Program-made: the position numbers and the translations under genes
Source of the DNA: Styela clava
Taxonomy: Eukaryota; Chordata; Ascidiacea; Stolidobranchia; Styelidae
Direction of reading: 5' to 3'
Assembly: GCF_964204865.1 (NCBI RefSeq)
Contig: NC_135260.1
Coordinates: 19,948,001 to 20,012,000 of the forward strand
DNA: 64,000 nucleotides
The notes under the pieces: generated by a model
Told to the model about the DNA's origin: nothing
The model's input: the letters and a program-made list of their open reading frames with translations, nothing else
Database searches by the model: none
Shown: piece by piece, positions 49,064-60,881 of the stretch
How the letters are laid out: each line of letters begins with the position of its first letter
Numbering within the stretch: the stretch's first letter is position 1

Positions 49064-51179
49064 CAGTGGTGCTCAATCTTTTTAAAAAAAATATGCATAA
49101 TAGTCCTCTTAAAATTTTTCTGATGACTCGCAGTCCACTAAAGAATTCAAAATAGCAAACACATATCAAGCATTCGTTTATTGCATGTCATTAGAACAGT
49201 TCAATGGGCGCAAGTCAAGTCAAGTTTATTTTTTCCAACCAGTAAATAAAAGTATCACAAGCACAAATTACGAGAAAATGATAATTTACACAGTTCTACC
49301 TGGGAAGGAAAGTCGCGGAGAACCAAAACTGGTTAACGAGCAGCGATACCCGAGGTTCTAATATCTAATTAAAAAAGTTAGAATTCTAGAGTTTTGAAAC
49401 TACTGATAGTGACGATGAGTACCATATGAAATATCTAACTAACACCGTTCACCAGATATTATATATATAGTAGCGGTTATATTAATTAAAGAGCCATAAG
49501 TAGGGATCTGTTCAAAAAGAATTGTTTTAAAACAATTGCTTTAAATTCAGTTTTTTTTTTGCCGGTTTTGTTCAAAATGGCTGTACTATTCGATTTTTTT
49601 TGTATAAAATAAGTTGAGGAAAAATGGATGTGAAAACTTGCCAAGCGCTTCTTATTTGCAATAAATCCTTCAAAACGCCATAAATATCGATAGAGGCTCA
49701 TACACACCTTCTCAAGCTGTAGTTCAGCGGTTTGCGCAGTAAGACGCAAACGATAAGCCATTACGTTAAAAACCCCGCTACGACGAAACTATTTTGCGAA
49801 AATTGAAATGCAATCGAATAAATGAGTTTGTATAACCTTGAAAAACTCTATCACTTCAACTTCAAAAACAAAGTATGCTAAGCATAAATTAACCGAACAG
49901 TATTAATCGTAATAATGCATTCATTTTATGAGAAAAATGCCAATACATGAACTCGAAATCCGTATTATGCGTCATAACAGATTAGTTGTGGCGTCTTCGC
50001 AACAGAGGACTTTTACAATTAGCATAGGCTAGCTAGGGTATCTCATCGTTTATATCAGTAGATTGTCGCCGATGTAACCATATTCTTCATTATCGCAAAC
50101 CACTCGTTTTGCCCAAGGCTGCCCTTGGTCTAAATGCTTTTGTAGTAGGCTCGTGAACTAAGTTACATGATTTTTCTTACTCAAAACGTCTCTCTGATAT
50201 CTCGGATAAACTTTTCGGTTAAAAACTCATGACTTTGGTGGAGATACACGTGGCGATAAATGTACGCAATAGAAGTAAAAGTTAAAGGAAGGAATTTTTA
50301 CTTACATTTTTGAAATTATAATCCCGGCGGCGTGTGCAGCTGCCAGAATGCGACGTTTTGGCGTATTTCGCGGCGAAGCAAGGGGTATCTCAATAAAAAA
50401 TACAGAAAAAAATTGATTTAAACCAAGCCTTTGTTTTAAAACACGATGTTTTTTTAGAATTAATAAAAAACAAAACCCTAGCCATAAGACCAACAGATGG
50501 ATGGAGAATTCCCCATTGGATGGATGCAATTGCTTGGCTTCCACCAGTTCATCCATTTTGGGTTCTGCTAGGGATAGCGCCACTCTCATATCAAACTCAT
50601 TTTTATTATGTTTCGGAAATTTGTTTCAATAGCGAGTGGCGTACCAGAAAACAAGCATTGGAGAATTTCCAGCGCACTTCATGTTTTACTTCTTGCAGTA
50701 AATCGTGTATTTTTCCAAGTAGACTATTTACTAAAACTTTTTTCAGCGCTTCCCCTTTTAAAGCCATCTCGCATGTGAGTGAAACAACATAATTTCGAAT
50801 TCAGAATCGCTTTATTTGCATAATTAGACAAACAGACGGAAGTTCATTTCGTCCACATGTTATTCGAACTGATTTCCAACCTTGAAACTTAACCTAAATG
50901 TCTACAATCCACACCGCACTATGGATTATTGACGATTGACGATGAGGTACCTACACATGCCTTCAAAAATAAAGATCGCCATTCATTTATGGTACCTGTA
51001 CTTGCTACGTTCACCAACATTTCTTACTTATTAAAATCAATAAGGCGTCATATTTTCGAGAAACACAGTAATAGCATGACATCAAAAGTTTACTCAGCAG
51101 TGTTTCTGTATCAAAGCTGCTTCGCGGTCCCTCTAAAATCCCTTCACGGACCATTAAGCGACCGCGGGGGGCCCCAATG
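49064..51179 (-). mobile_element. Decayed hAT element, 2116 bp
   Basis: Flanked by an exact 8-bp repeat GTTCAGAA (49056-49063 and 51180-51187). Ends: CAGTGGTGCTCAATC on the left; CATTGGGGCCCCCCGCGG as the reverse complement of the right. A trace of transposase remains on the minus strand near 50610-50515 (KNEFDMRVALSLAEPKMDEL then VEAKQLHPSN), resembling the C-terminus of ZBED5-like hAT transposases. The repeat family also seen in CDK1 intron 5 is nested at 49215-49360. Confidence 0.75.
49215..49360 (+). repeat. Dispersed repeat copy
   Basis: Shares GTTTATTTTTTCCA, CACAAATTACGAGAAAATGA and GAGCAGCGATACC with the CDK1 intron copy at 16998-17115, at about 85-90 percent identity. It lies inside a hAT element, so it either inserted there or was carried with it. 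Confidence 0.65.
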
Positions 51180-51187
51180 GTTCAGAA

Positions 51188-52440
51188 TTACATTTTAAAA
51201 TCGTATATTTTTCATAGCTTAGCAGTCTTTATGCTGTTAGTGATGATAAGATGTTAGAAATACATTCTTTACTTGTGGATATGAGTATGTGTATGGCCCC
51301 CAATACGATACACACTCGGAATATTTCTTGTCGTTTTTTACGAGGTCCATTCTTCCTCCTATTTCTTCACCTTGAGATTGTGTTGATGACTTGCCGTTGA
51401 TCGCAATAATGCCACCGAACTCCTACTCTTCTGTGAATATCATATGAACACTCTGAGATAAACGCCCGTTATGAAACAATGAAACAATGCAATGAAACTT
51501 ATGAAACTAACAACCCAGTGCAATATTTTAATAATTTGTAGAGTGAACAAACAGTGTTTGCATTTACTTTAGCGGCTTTTTAATAATTATTTCCGAAACG
51601 AGATGAGATGTTGTGTACACAATTGGCACACAATTGTTTGAAATAAACTTACCATCGCACCTCTGCAAGTTGGCAGGTTTGAATCCCTTGTGGGATAATT
51701 GTACACGATAGTATTGCTGGACTCCTCACCCCGCCTTAGGGTGGGAACGTAATCGCTGGTTGGTTACGGCCGTACCCGACATGAATTAGTAACCGGACGA
51801 GAAGCCGTGGTATTCCCCTCCCCGGGATAAAACTGATATCTTATCTAATTGATCGAATATTTGAATTCCGCACGTGGGCGTTCGAACATTACGACGAAGA
51901 AGATCAGGGGAAATATTGTGAAAATTTAAAACCCGAAATCAATTTACTAGCTATCGGAAATACTCGGAGATGCAATATCACAATAACTGTAGATATTTCC
52001 CTCCCAACCGCAATTTGAATCACAAAAATCACTTATATAAATATATGACACAGATTGAAGTCAAGCAATTTGAAGACATATATATATGTAGATAATTACA
52101 TTTCCTTAAATGAACGAAAGTTGGAGTTTATATATAGACATTACGGAATCTCAATTTTTATTTGCAGAGACCATCTTATACATTGTATAGGACTGTACCA
52201 TTTGCAAGTTTTATATTTTGCCCTGCAATGCCAATATTTTGTGGGCGCCCTCCAGAAATGAAAAATGTTTCATAGAATTTTTTTTATTACTTAATAACAT
52301 AACAAAAATACCTATGATATTTCTTTGCTCTTCTATATGAAATAAAATATCTGTAGAATCTGTAGATTAGTAGTGCTGCAGCAAGGAGAACGGCCCAGTC
52401 TGTTTCAATAAAAATAAATATATGAGTGTGTGACTAATGT
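51188..52440. other. Gene-free stretch containing a SINE copy
   Basis: Apart from the SINE at 51660-51842 nothing recognisable is seen; frames are short and random in appearance. Confidence 0.4.
51660..51842 (+). mobile_element. tRNA-derived SINE, short copy
   Basis: B-box-like GGTTTGAATCC in the head, then TTGCTGGACTCCTCACC, GGTTGGTTACGGC, GTAACCGGACGAGAAGCC and the tail CCCCTCCCCGGGATAAA. It lacks part of the middle module present at 12857-13090. It is the best copy for linking head, body and tail. Confidence 0.65.
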
Positions 52441-52448
52441 ATTAGAAC

Positions 52449-52650
52449 GGTTCCATTACATTTGAACCCACGTACATTTGAACCCACGACAACTGCACCT
52501 GCATACTATTGCACCTATGGAATTATTTTGTCGTACGGATATTTGAACCCATACTAACCCTAACCCATGGGGTTCAGCACCCACATATAGATTGAACCCA
52601 CGGATATACACATGGGTTCAAATGTACATGGGTTCAAATGTACGGTCACC
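52449..52650. mobile_element. Short derivative of the minisatellite-TIR MULE
   Basis: About 202 bp. The left end GGTTCCATTACATTTGAACC and the units with TATTGCACCTATGG match the left TIR of the 3675-7729 element; the right end TTCAAATGTACGGTCACC matches its right terminus. The interior is reduced to a few 16-bp units plus ACTAACCCTAACCC. The flanking 9-mers TATTAGAAC and TATAACGAA share only 5 positions, so the duplication has decayed or the ends recombined. Confidence 0.8.
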
Positions 52651-52659
52651 TATAACGAA

Positions 52660-55443
52660 TTAGCGCTGCTGGAGTGAAGCTGTGACGAGTTGATAATCTG
52701 AAGATAAACGGGTCCGGTTTGAAGGCGCAGAGCCAGATAGAGATGTTCCTCATTTCGATATCTGGACTTAAAAACTACTGTATGTCAAGAAAGTAATATT
52801 TAGTGTATATTTCAGACACGTATGAGGGATAGCTGAAATCCGCCCCAAATGAATTTACAACGAACGCATTTACATTCTTAATTAATTAATATCCGTTACA
52901 AATAAATAACGGATAGATCATATAATATACATAAAACCAGGAAAACTATATTCATAGATAATGGACATCGATATATCTATGAACATTGAAAATACAAAAA
53001 CATTCTTCAAAATTTTACGAAAAAAAAACTCTTCAAATGCGCCTAAAATTATATCGATTCTCCAGAGAAAGTTTGAATCCCACGATGCAAATGATTCGTA
53101 AGCATTTATAAGGAGGTGTCGACAAGCTTTTTATCATCGCGGACCCAGTAAAACTAGTGAAATTTTCCTGATATGCATGTATGAACTAATTTAGTCAGAA
53201 AGTATTGTTATAACAAAATCAATTTTAAATATCTTTTTGAAATAGAATCACGACATTTCAAGATTATTTAAGGTTTTTACGTATTTTTATTTCATAAGAC
53301 CAAAAGGCTGAATTAAAAATATTAAATTGTACAAAAATTTTTCTACGACTCACAAGAATGCGAAGTTACGTCTTCACAAAGAACAACTCCTGAATTTTCT
53401 TTTGGTGGTGATATTGGTGCCATGTTTAATACCGTTATACCATTTTAATTTACGTTTCGAATAAACAAGTTTCTAAAAAAAGATTAAACGTAGCATCAAT
53501 TCTGAAATATTCATCGATCTGCTAAATGATAATAATGTGTAAATTTTTGAGACATAGAATAAACATAAAATCACACAGTGCCGATAGTTTGGCTGATAAC
53601 AAAATAAGTATTTAAATTAATTTGTCAACGAATTAATATGAATGAAAAAAAATTAATTTTGATAAAATTTCATATCGGCGGAGAACGAAGGCACGGCCTC
53701 TCGTGGAGATTAAATTTTTTCAAACAATTTGACTGATTAGTCAATTATCCATGTATTCGAGCATTTCTCTCTTGATTGTTTTCATCTTATGCAAATTGTC
53801 ACCAAAAGAAGCAGGTATACATAACCAAATATAGAATCATTTTCAGACTGAAGAAAATAGCAACAAACTCCGACTTCACAGCCCTTGCCAGTTGAAACGT
53901 CACAAAAATGATGTAAGAGTGACGCAAGATTATTAGCCATCTGCATAAGTAACTCGATTTCAACATGCGAAACACTTCATCATTTTCGATTCGAATATCA
54001 TGGCAACGTGTTTTTTTTTCAAAGAACAAAAATGAAGCGTAATATTACATGACAATTTCATATGAGAAAATTCAGTTTAAACAACCTGGGGAAAGATCTA
54101 TCTGTATAATAACACCTAATTTTGTCGCATCTGATGAATTAATTTATGACTAATTCGCCGGTTTCTGTTATTGGTTTATTTATATAGGCTTACTTGTAAA
54201 TTTCAGCATTTCAATTTTATTTTAGCTATCTCACATGAGGATAAAAATAGAACATTTCCAAGAATGCGATGATGGCAAAACATCAAGAAGATCGATCAAT
54301 GTCAATTCACATGAGTTATGAATGTTAGATTTTCGCAGATTCAATGTGCTTCAAAATAAAAATGCGCTAATTTTTGTCTGCACGTCTGATCAAAATTTTT
54401 TTCTGAGTGTGGTGGACAAATCGTAAGCCAGTTCAATAATTCTAAGCTTCCAATAATAAGACAATATATTAAATAGTTCACATCTCAAAAGTGCGATGTA
54501 ATCATGTAATCAATATACAGTTTGATGGAACAAAGTTTGTCACATGATTACGCTAAATGTATTGATCCGGTCATATCGTGGAACATTTCTCATTAATGTA
54601 TTCTGCCAAAACAGTACAAGTCAGTAAAATTTAGAGTCCTGCATTAAATAAGTATACATTTTTGAAAAGGTTTGGGAGGAAAGGATAAGAATAAAAATGC
54701 TAGGAAAGAAAATAAGTTTTAGAATGGCAGATATATTTTTGGACAGTGTATATCGTTTTCTACGCGTAAACTGAATTGGTGGGGTTTAATGAGCAATAAT
54801 GAAGCAACTGCGCAGCACTGAGATAAATTTGTACGATTAGGCTATATTTGTACTATCATTTGTAAATAGGGTTATATCGACGATCAACAACAGCTAAAAC
54901 CGTATATATAACAATACAAAGTTTAAACGAGGCAGATATAAAGTAATTATATAAAAATATTTTACTGTGCTGTGAGCGGGGTCACCAAGGGTAAAAAGAT
55001 ACACTATCGGTACAGCAGTAATGGAAACTGCGTACAGACACAAGAAAGTGTTTTTTCCGAGATTTGTGCAGTGTTCCAAAGCCATGTATCACTTTCTTGA
55101 TATATATATATATATATATCAATTATTTTTAAAGCAATCATATTTTCGTTTGGCTCAGCTTCCAACCAAATCTCGTTATGCAGCATTATCGCAGTGCAAT
55201 TAGCCAAAACGTCTGGTGTCCTATGTCTGTTTTAAAATATTGAGGTATCGATGTCGAATAGGACATAGGGGGTATTAAAATTAAACATTTAAAATTCGAG
55301 CTTTTATCTGATATATTCATCTGCCATTCCCAACAATATCTGAGTTTCTAATCAACTATCTAGTTGGTTAAGGATGAAAAACTGCCCACAAATGCTTAAT
55401 CAGCTAGAAATATAGGATAAACTCTACGTTCATGTCAACAGTT

Positions 55444-55483
<40 letters not shown>

Positions 55484-55530
55484 AATATCAAAATTCCGCG
55501 TATATTATTCAAAATATATATGTTTTTCTC
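52660..55530. other. Gene-free AT-rich stretch with microsatellites
   Basis: No gene recognised. Several AT dinucleotide tracts are present, for example 55101-55120 and an 18-unit TA tract at 55446-55481. The longest frames (up to 76 codons) show no family resemblance. Confidence 0.4.
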
Positions 55531-55542
55531 TCTACAGGAAGC

Positions 55543-58500
55543 ATGTCTTATAAGTATTTCAGATCAGTAAATGTCGCTATTCTATCTTCAGTCGTTTCAA
55601 GGACTGTAACTGCGGTAAGCTATTACAATATGATTCGCCTTCAACTTGTCAATTTACTTAATAACCTTTATCGACTACCTTTCAGTGTCGACGTTCATGT
55701 CCTGGAATCTCGGAGAATTCGGATACGAATGAAGTCTGTCCCTACACGCCACAGGAAATAAGAAATGTAATTGGATTTATAAGTGAGATATTAATTCTAT
55801 TTTTGCGGATTGTATTAGCGGATGAAAAAAAAAGGATTATAGCCACAAAAAATAATGAACTTTCACAACATCACAACTCCAGACAAAGCGTCAGGCAAAA
55901 CTACAATTCTAGGTAGAACCGAAAGCACCCCGGCCCCTCATTCAATTGATTACAGCCTAAATGAGACAGTGGACATGATGGTCGAAATAAAAAAATTTAT
56001 GAAGTGACACCAACATAATTAAGCTTGGATAAATAATTTGCCTGAACGAAAACAAACCCATTAATTTCCGAACCAAATTGAAGTATTTTCTACCCACATT
56101 ATTTTCTCACAGTTTTTTCCGCTGAAATTAGATAATAATTATGGCACATTGTAACGTTTAAATTACCAAACAAAGTTTTCGACGATCCTTGTACAAAGTT
56201 TTGAAACCGTCTTAGTCATAATACTAAATTCATATTAAACAATCTATGATTTAAACTGGCCAATTAAGTGACAGCGTGAGAGCACAATTACAAACAGTAT
56301 CTAATATATTGAAAACCTAATTTGCGTTGACTTCCCGCGTCAGTCATCCCAACATATAGACAAGCTTTTCAAATTGGAATGTTTAGTGCACTTTGATTAC
56401 AAATCAGATTTGAATTATGTGTGGACAGAAGATAACAAAACAAATAAAAAATTTGCATAAGGCAAATTTCGCTAATGACTTCGAGTTTATTTTACACCCA
56501 TGAGTGGCCGTGTACCATAAAATGATATTTATCTTTTTTTGTCATTCGGGATGGATAATTACTTTACGTTTATTGAATTTTTGCTGTCAGTCTGAAAATG
56601 AAACACTATTTTGCGGCTTGTGAAATTGAATTAAATGCACAGACTCTCTCTTCCACTTTGGACACAAAATGTCAATTTTAAAACAATAAATTTATATAGA
56701 GCGTAGAAATATATTTTCAATCAAAAACTGACGACGCGACTTTCACGACAGCTCCTTGGCGATTTGAACATTTATGTTGGATGGTTGAATGAAACTCAAT
56801 GGTTGTGAATGCATATTGTGAATCTTGTTTGTTCCAATAAGAATTGGAACTGCCTTCGTCTTTGTACATTTCGTGATCTGTTTATTACAAGACTGTTCAT
56901 TTATTTCAACCAACCTAATGCGAATATCCACCCCAAAGTAGTTAAGCCGGTAGTTAAACTTGACAGGATAAAAGGTTTATAATACACAGAATCCTTTGCT
57001 GGCAGAAAGTAACATCAAACGTGCTGTAAATGGAAGCTCAAATGACCCCGAAGGAATCTATTTAAATGGCAACTGGAGACCATATTTTATTCGTTCCATA
57101 ACTGCATAATTATTCTAAACTAACTCGGTAAAAAAATAACGAATAGTAATGAAAAGGAATATATCATTTAATTTTTCTACATTCCTTGTGTTACCACATA
57201 TTGGTCTTTATAAAATCTTGTTTTGCAGTACTCGGAATTGGTGGGCTTGCAGTACTTGGATTCCTAATTATGAAAATTACTATAAGATGTAGGAAATACT
57301 GCCTTGAACAAATTCATAGAAGAAAGGTATGCTACTGCTTGAAAATCTGTTTCTAAATCAGACATTTGACAAACGTCACGCACAATAATCCTACATTTAT
57401 GCATGCGAAATACTTAAATGATATAAACATATATAACGAAGTAGCACTCAATAAATAGTATACAAGTCACTACTCTAAATAACAAACAAATATTACTAAG
57501 TATATTACTTCCATTCTTTACAGGCACGCCGCCCACCAAAGCGAACTTCATCCAATGCACAAAGAGTGAGTACTCCAGCTTGCTCATACGAATATTAAAA
57601 TCGTCGATTCCTCTGACCCAAACTCATATGATTGCGATTGAACATTTTATATATTCGTTTGGTTATATGGCCAAATTCACTCAATCAGCAAAGAAGCTCC
57701 GCATGCACTCAATATAGTCTTAATACCAACTAATTTTGAACTAACTTACAGCATTTTAAGATTTATCATCTCTTGCCTTTCGGTAATCTTACTAATCTAT
57801 ATGAAAGGACTGGAAAATAGGAACACTCGCAAGTCCGTCCCAGCAACGAATCGACACGGGAATTTGTCTCATTATCGGCTGTACCTTTATTCGGGCGACA
57901 TTCGAATTACAAAGGCGTAATTAAACTCCGCGAACAAATGAATACCGTGAAAATTAAATAAAGGAATATCGATTGTTGAGTCGTTTTTAAAAATTAAGCA
58001 AAGAATTATATATCAAAGATTCGAAGTTCAAGCTCGCGACCATTGTTCTAGAAATTTAATCCAATTGATGTCAAAATGTCCCCAATGGATTCCATTGATC
58101 GTTTGTCGTACTAAACGTACAAAAATAGTGCTCAAACAGTGCATTAAATTATGTAACTTTGACATTCAGTCGTCGTTGTGGAGTCAGAGAAATCTGACAA
58201 TCAACTACAACTGCCGACTTGGGTTAAAAAAATATTTGACTTCAACCCGGGGTTGTGAAAAATTTTGAGTTTGATTTTAGTTCCGAACTCGGATCAGACT
58301 AAATTTTGGAGCCTCCTCCTACCGACTGTTAAAAACGTTGTAACTGTAGAAAATTTCGACTTCACCAGCGCCCATTCACGAAAGATGCAACGACCGAACT
58401 GTCTCAAATCAACACCATGTCAAAATATAGATTATATAGATTGACCAAACCTTTCCTGAAATAATATAGTTTATATATATGAATTATTGTGAAAATTTAG

Positions 58501-60202
58501 AATCAAGTTAGTTGTAGTATGTATACCGGCGGTAGTACGCCTTGAATTTAAACGCTGTAGTGCGCATGTTCTCTTTCAACTTTGGATCAATCAACCGCTC
58601 ATGGGAATCGCAATAGGTGGACCGAAATCAAGTGTGTACCACTGTTCTTATAGTGACCTAGTCGATGGGAAAATTATTTATTACTAATTATTATTTTTCT
58701 AGATTTACTACTGCGTTATATGTGTATCGCAAAGTCTATTTGTTCCCATTCATATAATTTTAGATCGAAAACGTTTCCATGTATGCTTCGTCACCCCACA
58801 CGGTATATGCTTCATCGAGACAAGTCGGCACTCCGCTGGTAAGTACATACTATTAAAATAATGCCGAGTAAAGACATACTCGTAAGTTTAAAGGTTGTTT
58901 CATAGGGAATTTCCAATGGATTAAGGTAAGCAACAAATGATGTAGTGCTTAGCAAATACCAATGTCATATATATGCCTTTTCACCGCGGCGGATGTTTAG
59001 ACATCAAGACAACTGTAGTCACGTTGTGCGATAAAGTGGTCTCTACGTTCATAGTTATGACAATTTCTTGGCTGGTGTATTTTAGATACGAACTCCACTA
59101 ATCCAACGACCACACAACATTCCTTCATCTCGACCACAAAGACTAACAACACCTGCAACAAAACAAGGTGGTCGATGTTCACCGTACAGAGAGGTCGTGA
59201 GTATTTGTACTTCAAAGTATACATTTATTAGAAAACACAGTTTGCAAGTACATGCGACATACCAATCGTTATTATTATTCAATTGGACTTAGTCGGGGTA
59301 AGTTTCAAGCCTTTCGTGTCTTGAAAATTTGCACCAAAATACTGACGCATTAGAAAATACGACTCTACAAGCAAACCTCCAATCCGAATTCATAGATATA
59401 CTTTCCTCGGAATGATATTCATTATTGAACACATGGATCGTTTTGTTATTATCGTTCTTGTTGGTATTTTTCTTCCTGTTGTCATTAACTACTGGACCAA
59501 TTGCTCTAAAATTTTCAGTAGGTATAAATTGTATGTTTTGCTAGAAGGCTATCACTTTTTGGACACGTTTAGTGGCCATAACGATCGTTTCAAAATTTTG
59601 TTGTTATTGTTATGTGTCTCCGTCTCCATTTTTAAAAAATCGCTTTTCTCTTTGAATACTATACCAATTGCTTTGATATTTTCAGTGGTTAAAGATAAAA
59701 TTTTTCTCCAGAAGGCTATTACTTTTTTTTCGCTATGACGTCATCAAACTTATTGCCACTGGGTGGCGCTACGTGTCCATATATTTGAGCATAGCTCTCT
59801 TGTATTTATTTCAAAACGTCCTGTGGGCTTTATGTTATTCGTTTTTACTTTGAAATCGAGCATCGCTCTCTTGTTTTAGTCCAGAACACAGCGACAGGGG
59901 GTTATTAAGATTAGTTGTCGGCACCCGAGGCTTTTAACTCCAAATTGAGTCGCCAAAATAAATGATTGCAAGCTGCATTGGGGGTTGAAATGAAAACTAG
60001 CTGAAATTTATTTATTCATATATATATATTATTTCTCTCTCAGACGGATTCGGCATCTCCGAGAAATGTAAAATTTGAAGATGAAGTAATCAAAGCAAAA
60101 GTGAATGATTATTTGAGGAAATTACAAACTGATAAGGGATTAAACAAACGTCATCATCGCCGCAGCAGAGGAGGTGGAACTGGAGCGGACGAAAATGTAG
60201 AG
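55543..60202 (+). CDS. Unrecognised single-pass membrane protein, at least 7 exons
   Basis: Exons: 55543-55614, 55686-55782, 57229-57326, 57524-57565, 58764-58838, 59086-59193 and 60044-60202. All have GT/AG ends, with consistent phases (0, 1, then 0 throughout), giving 217 codons so far and an open 3' side. The short N-terminal part has four Cys (residues 25, 29, 42 and one in the cytosolic side). Residues 52-71 (VIGFIILGIGGLAVLGFLIM) form a clear membrane segment created across an exon junction. A basic stop-transfer KITIRCRKYCLEQIHRRK follows. The cytosolic part is Pro/Ser/Arg-rich, then a short amphipathic stretch VKFEDEVIKAKVNDYLRKL and a His/Arg/Gly-rich segment. No family was recognised. 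If unspliced after 60202, translation would stop at 60304. An acceptor CTCTCTACAG lies 5 bases upstream of the ATG. Confidence 0.6.
59490..59880 (+). repeat. Dispersed repeat with internal duplication
   Basis: CCAATTGCT, ATTTTCAGT and AGAAGGCTAT recur about 160 bases apart (59498-59570 and 59660-59725). The unit matches 35757-35935 in inverse orientation. Downstream, GTGTCCATATATTTGAGCAT and GCTCTCTTGT match the reverse complement of about 27930-27962. The segment lies in an intron of the membrane protein gene. Confidence 0.65.
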
Positions 60203-60304
60203 GTAAGTGTTTGGCCTGAGGTAATCGAAGTTTCCCTTATCAGTCTCTTTACTAAGAAAGGTGCTGATATAATGAGAAAATTAAGTAAAGGTACCAAAAT
60301 TTGA

Positions 60305-60873
60305 ATCGGCAGTTTGCGCATAGATTGCTTTTGCTACCACAGTGATAGTTTTCTTAGGCAGAATTCTCGCCATCGTAGAGGGCTCCCACAACCGCTAGTT
60401 AATTGGGGCATCTACATCATGCAAGTATGTGGATTTGTTACGATCAACTAATTAGGTATAAAGTCATACATGGTTAGAAGTGCTGACATCACGATATGCA
60501 TAGCACATCATGTATTCAGGATTCTATTCTCCAAAAGTCTTTACCTTTTAATGTGTTAGTGAACCACTAAAATTCACATAAAACCAGAAAACTGGCATTC
60601 ACCAAATATTGAAAATTTCCGTTTTGTTACGCTGGAGCGCTCGTAAACTAACGGGGCCAAAATTTTCCTCGTTAGCAGTTTGGCCTGTTCTTACCAGGGT
60701 TTCAAGTTGGAATAGTCTTGATTTGGTGCCTACTCCATGATTCCAAGATTCAGTTTTAATATAAAGACTAACTACGCAATCCACCAAACTGCAACGGTAA
60801 AAAAAAAATAAGCATAAAAGTTGATAGCGATTTATGCCTATTTTGATTGGATCAGTGGAAGATAGTGATTGGT
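60305..60873. other. Stretch between membrane-protein exon 7 and hAT copy 2
   Basis: No further convincing exon of the membrane protein gene was found here. A minus-strand frame of 100 codons (60599-60901) runs into the hAT terminus and is unlikely to be a gene. Confidence 0.4.
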
Positions 60874-60881
60874 GTACACAC

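Noticed and set aside
55432-55542. Upstream start producing a Tyr-Ile repeat leader for the membrane protein
   Set aside because: It is translated TA microsatellite; a splice acceptor separates it from the chosen ATG.
55761-55768. Donor at AAT/GTAATT for membrane-protein exon 2
   Set aside because: It would put exon 3 in a frame with an early stop; the donor at 55783 (ATAA/GTGAGA) gives an open frame and a complete membrane segment.
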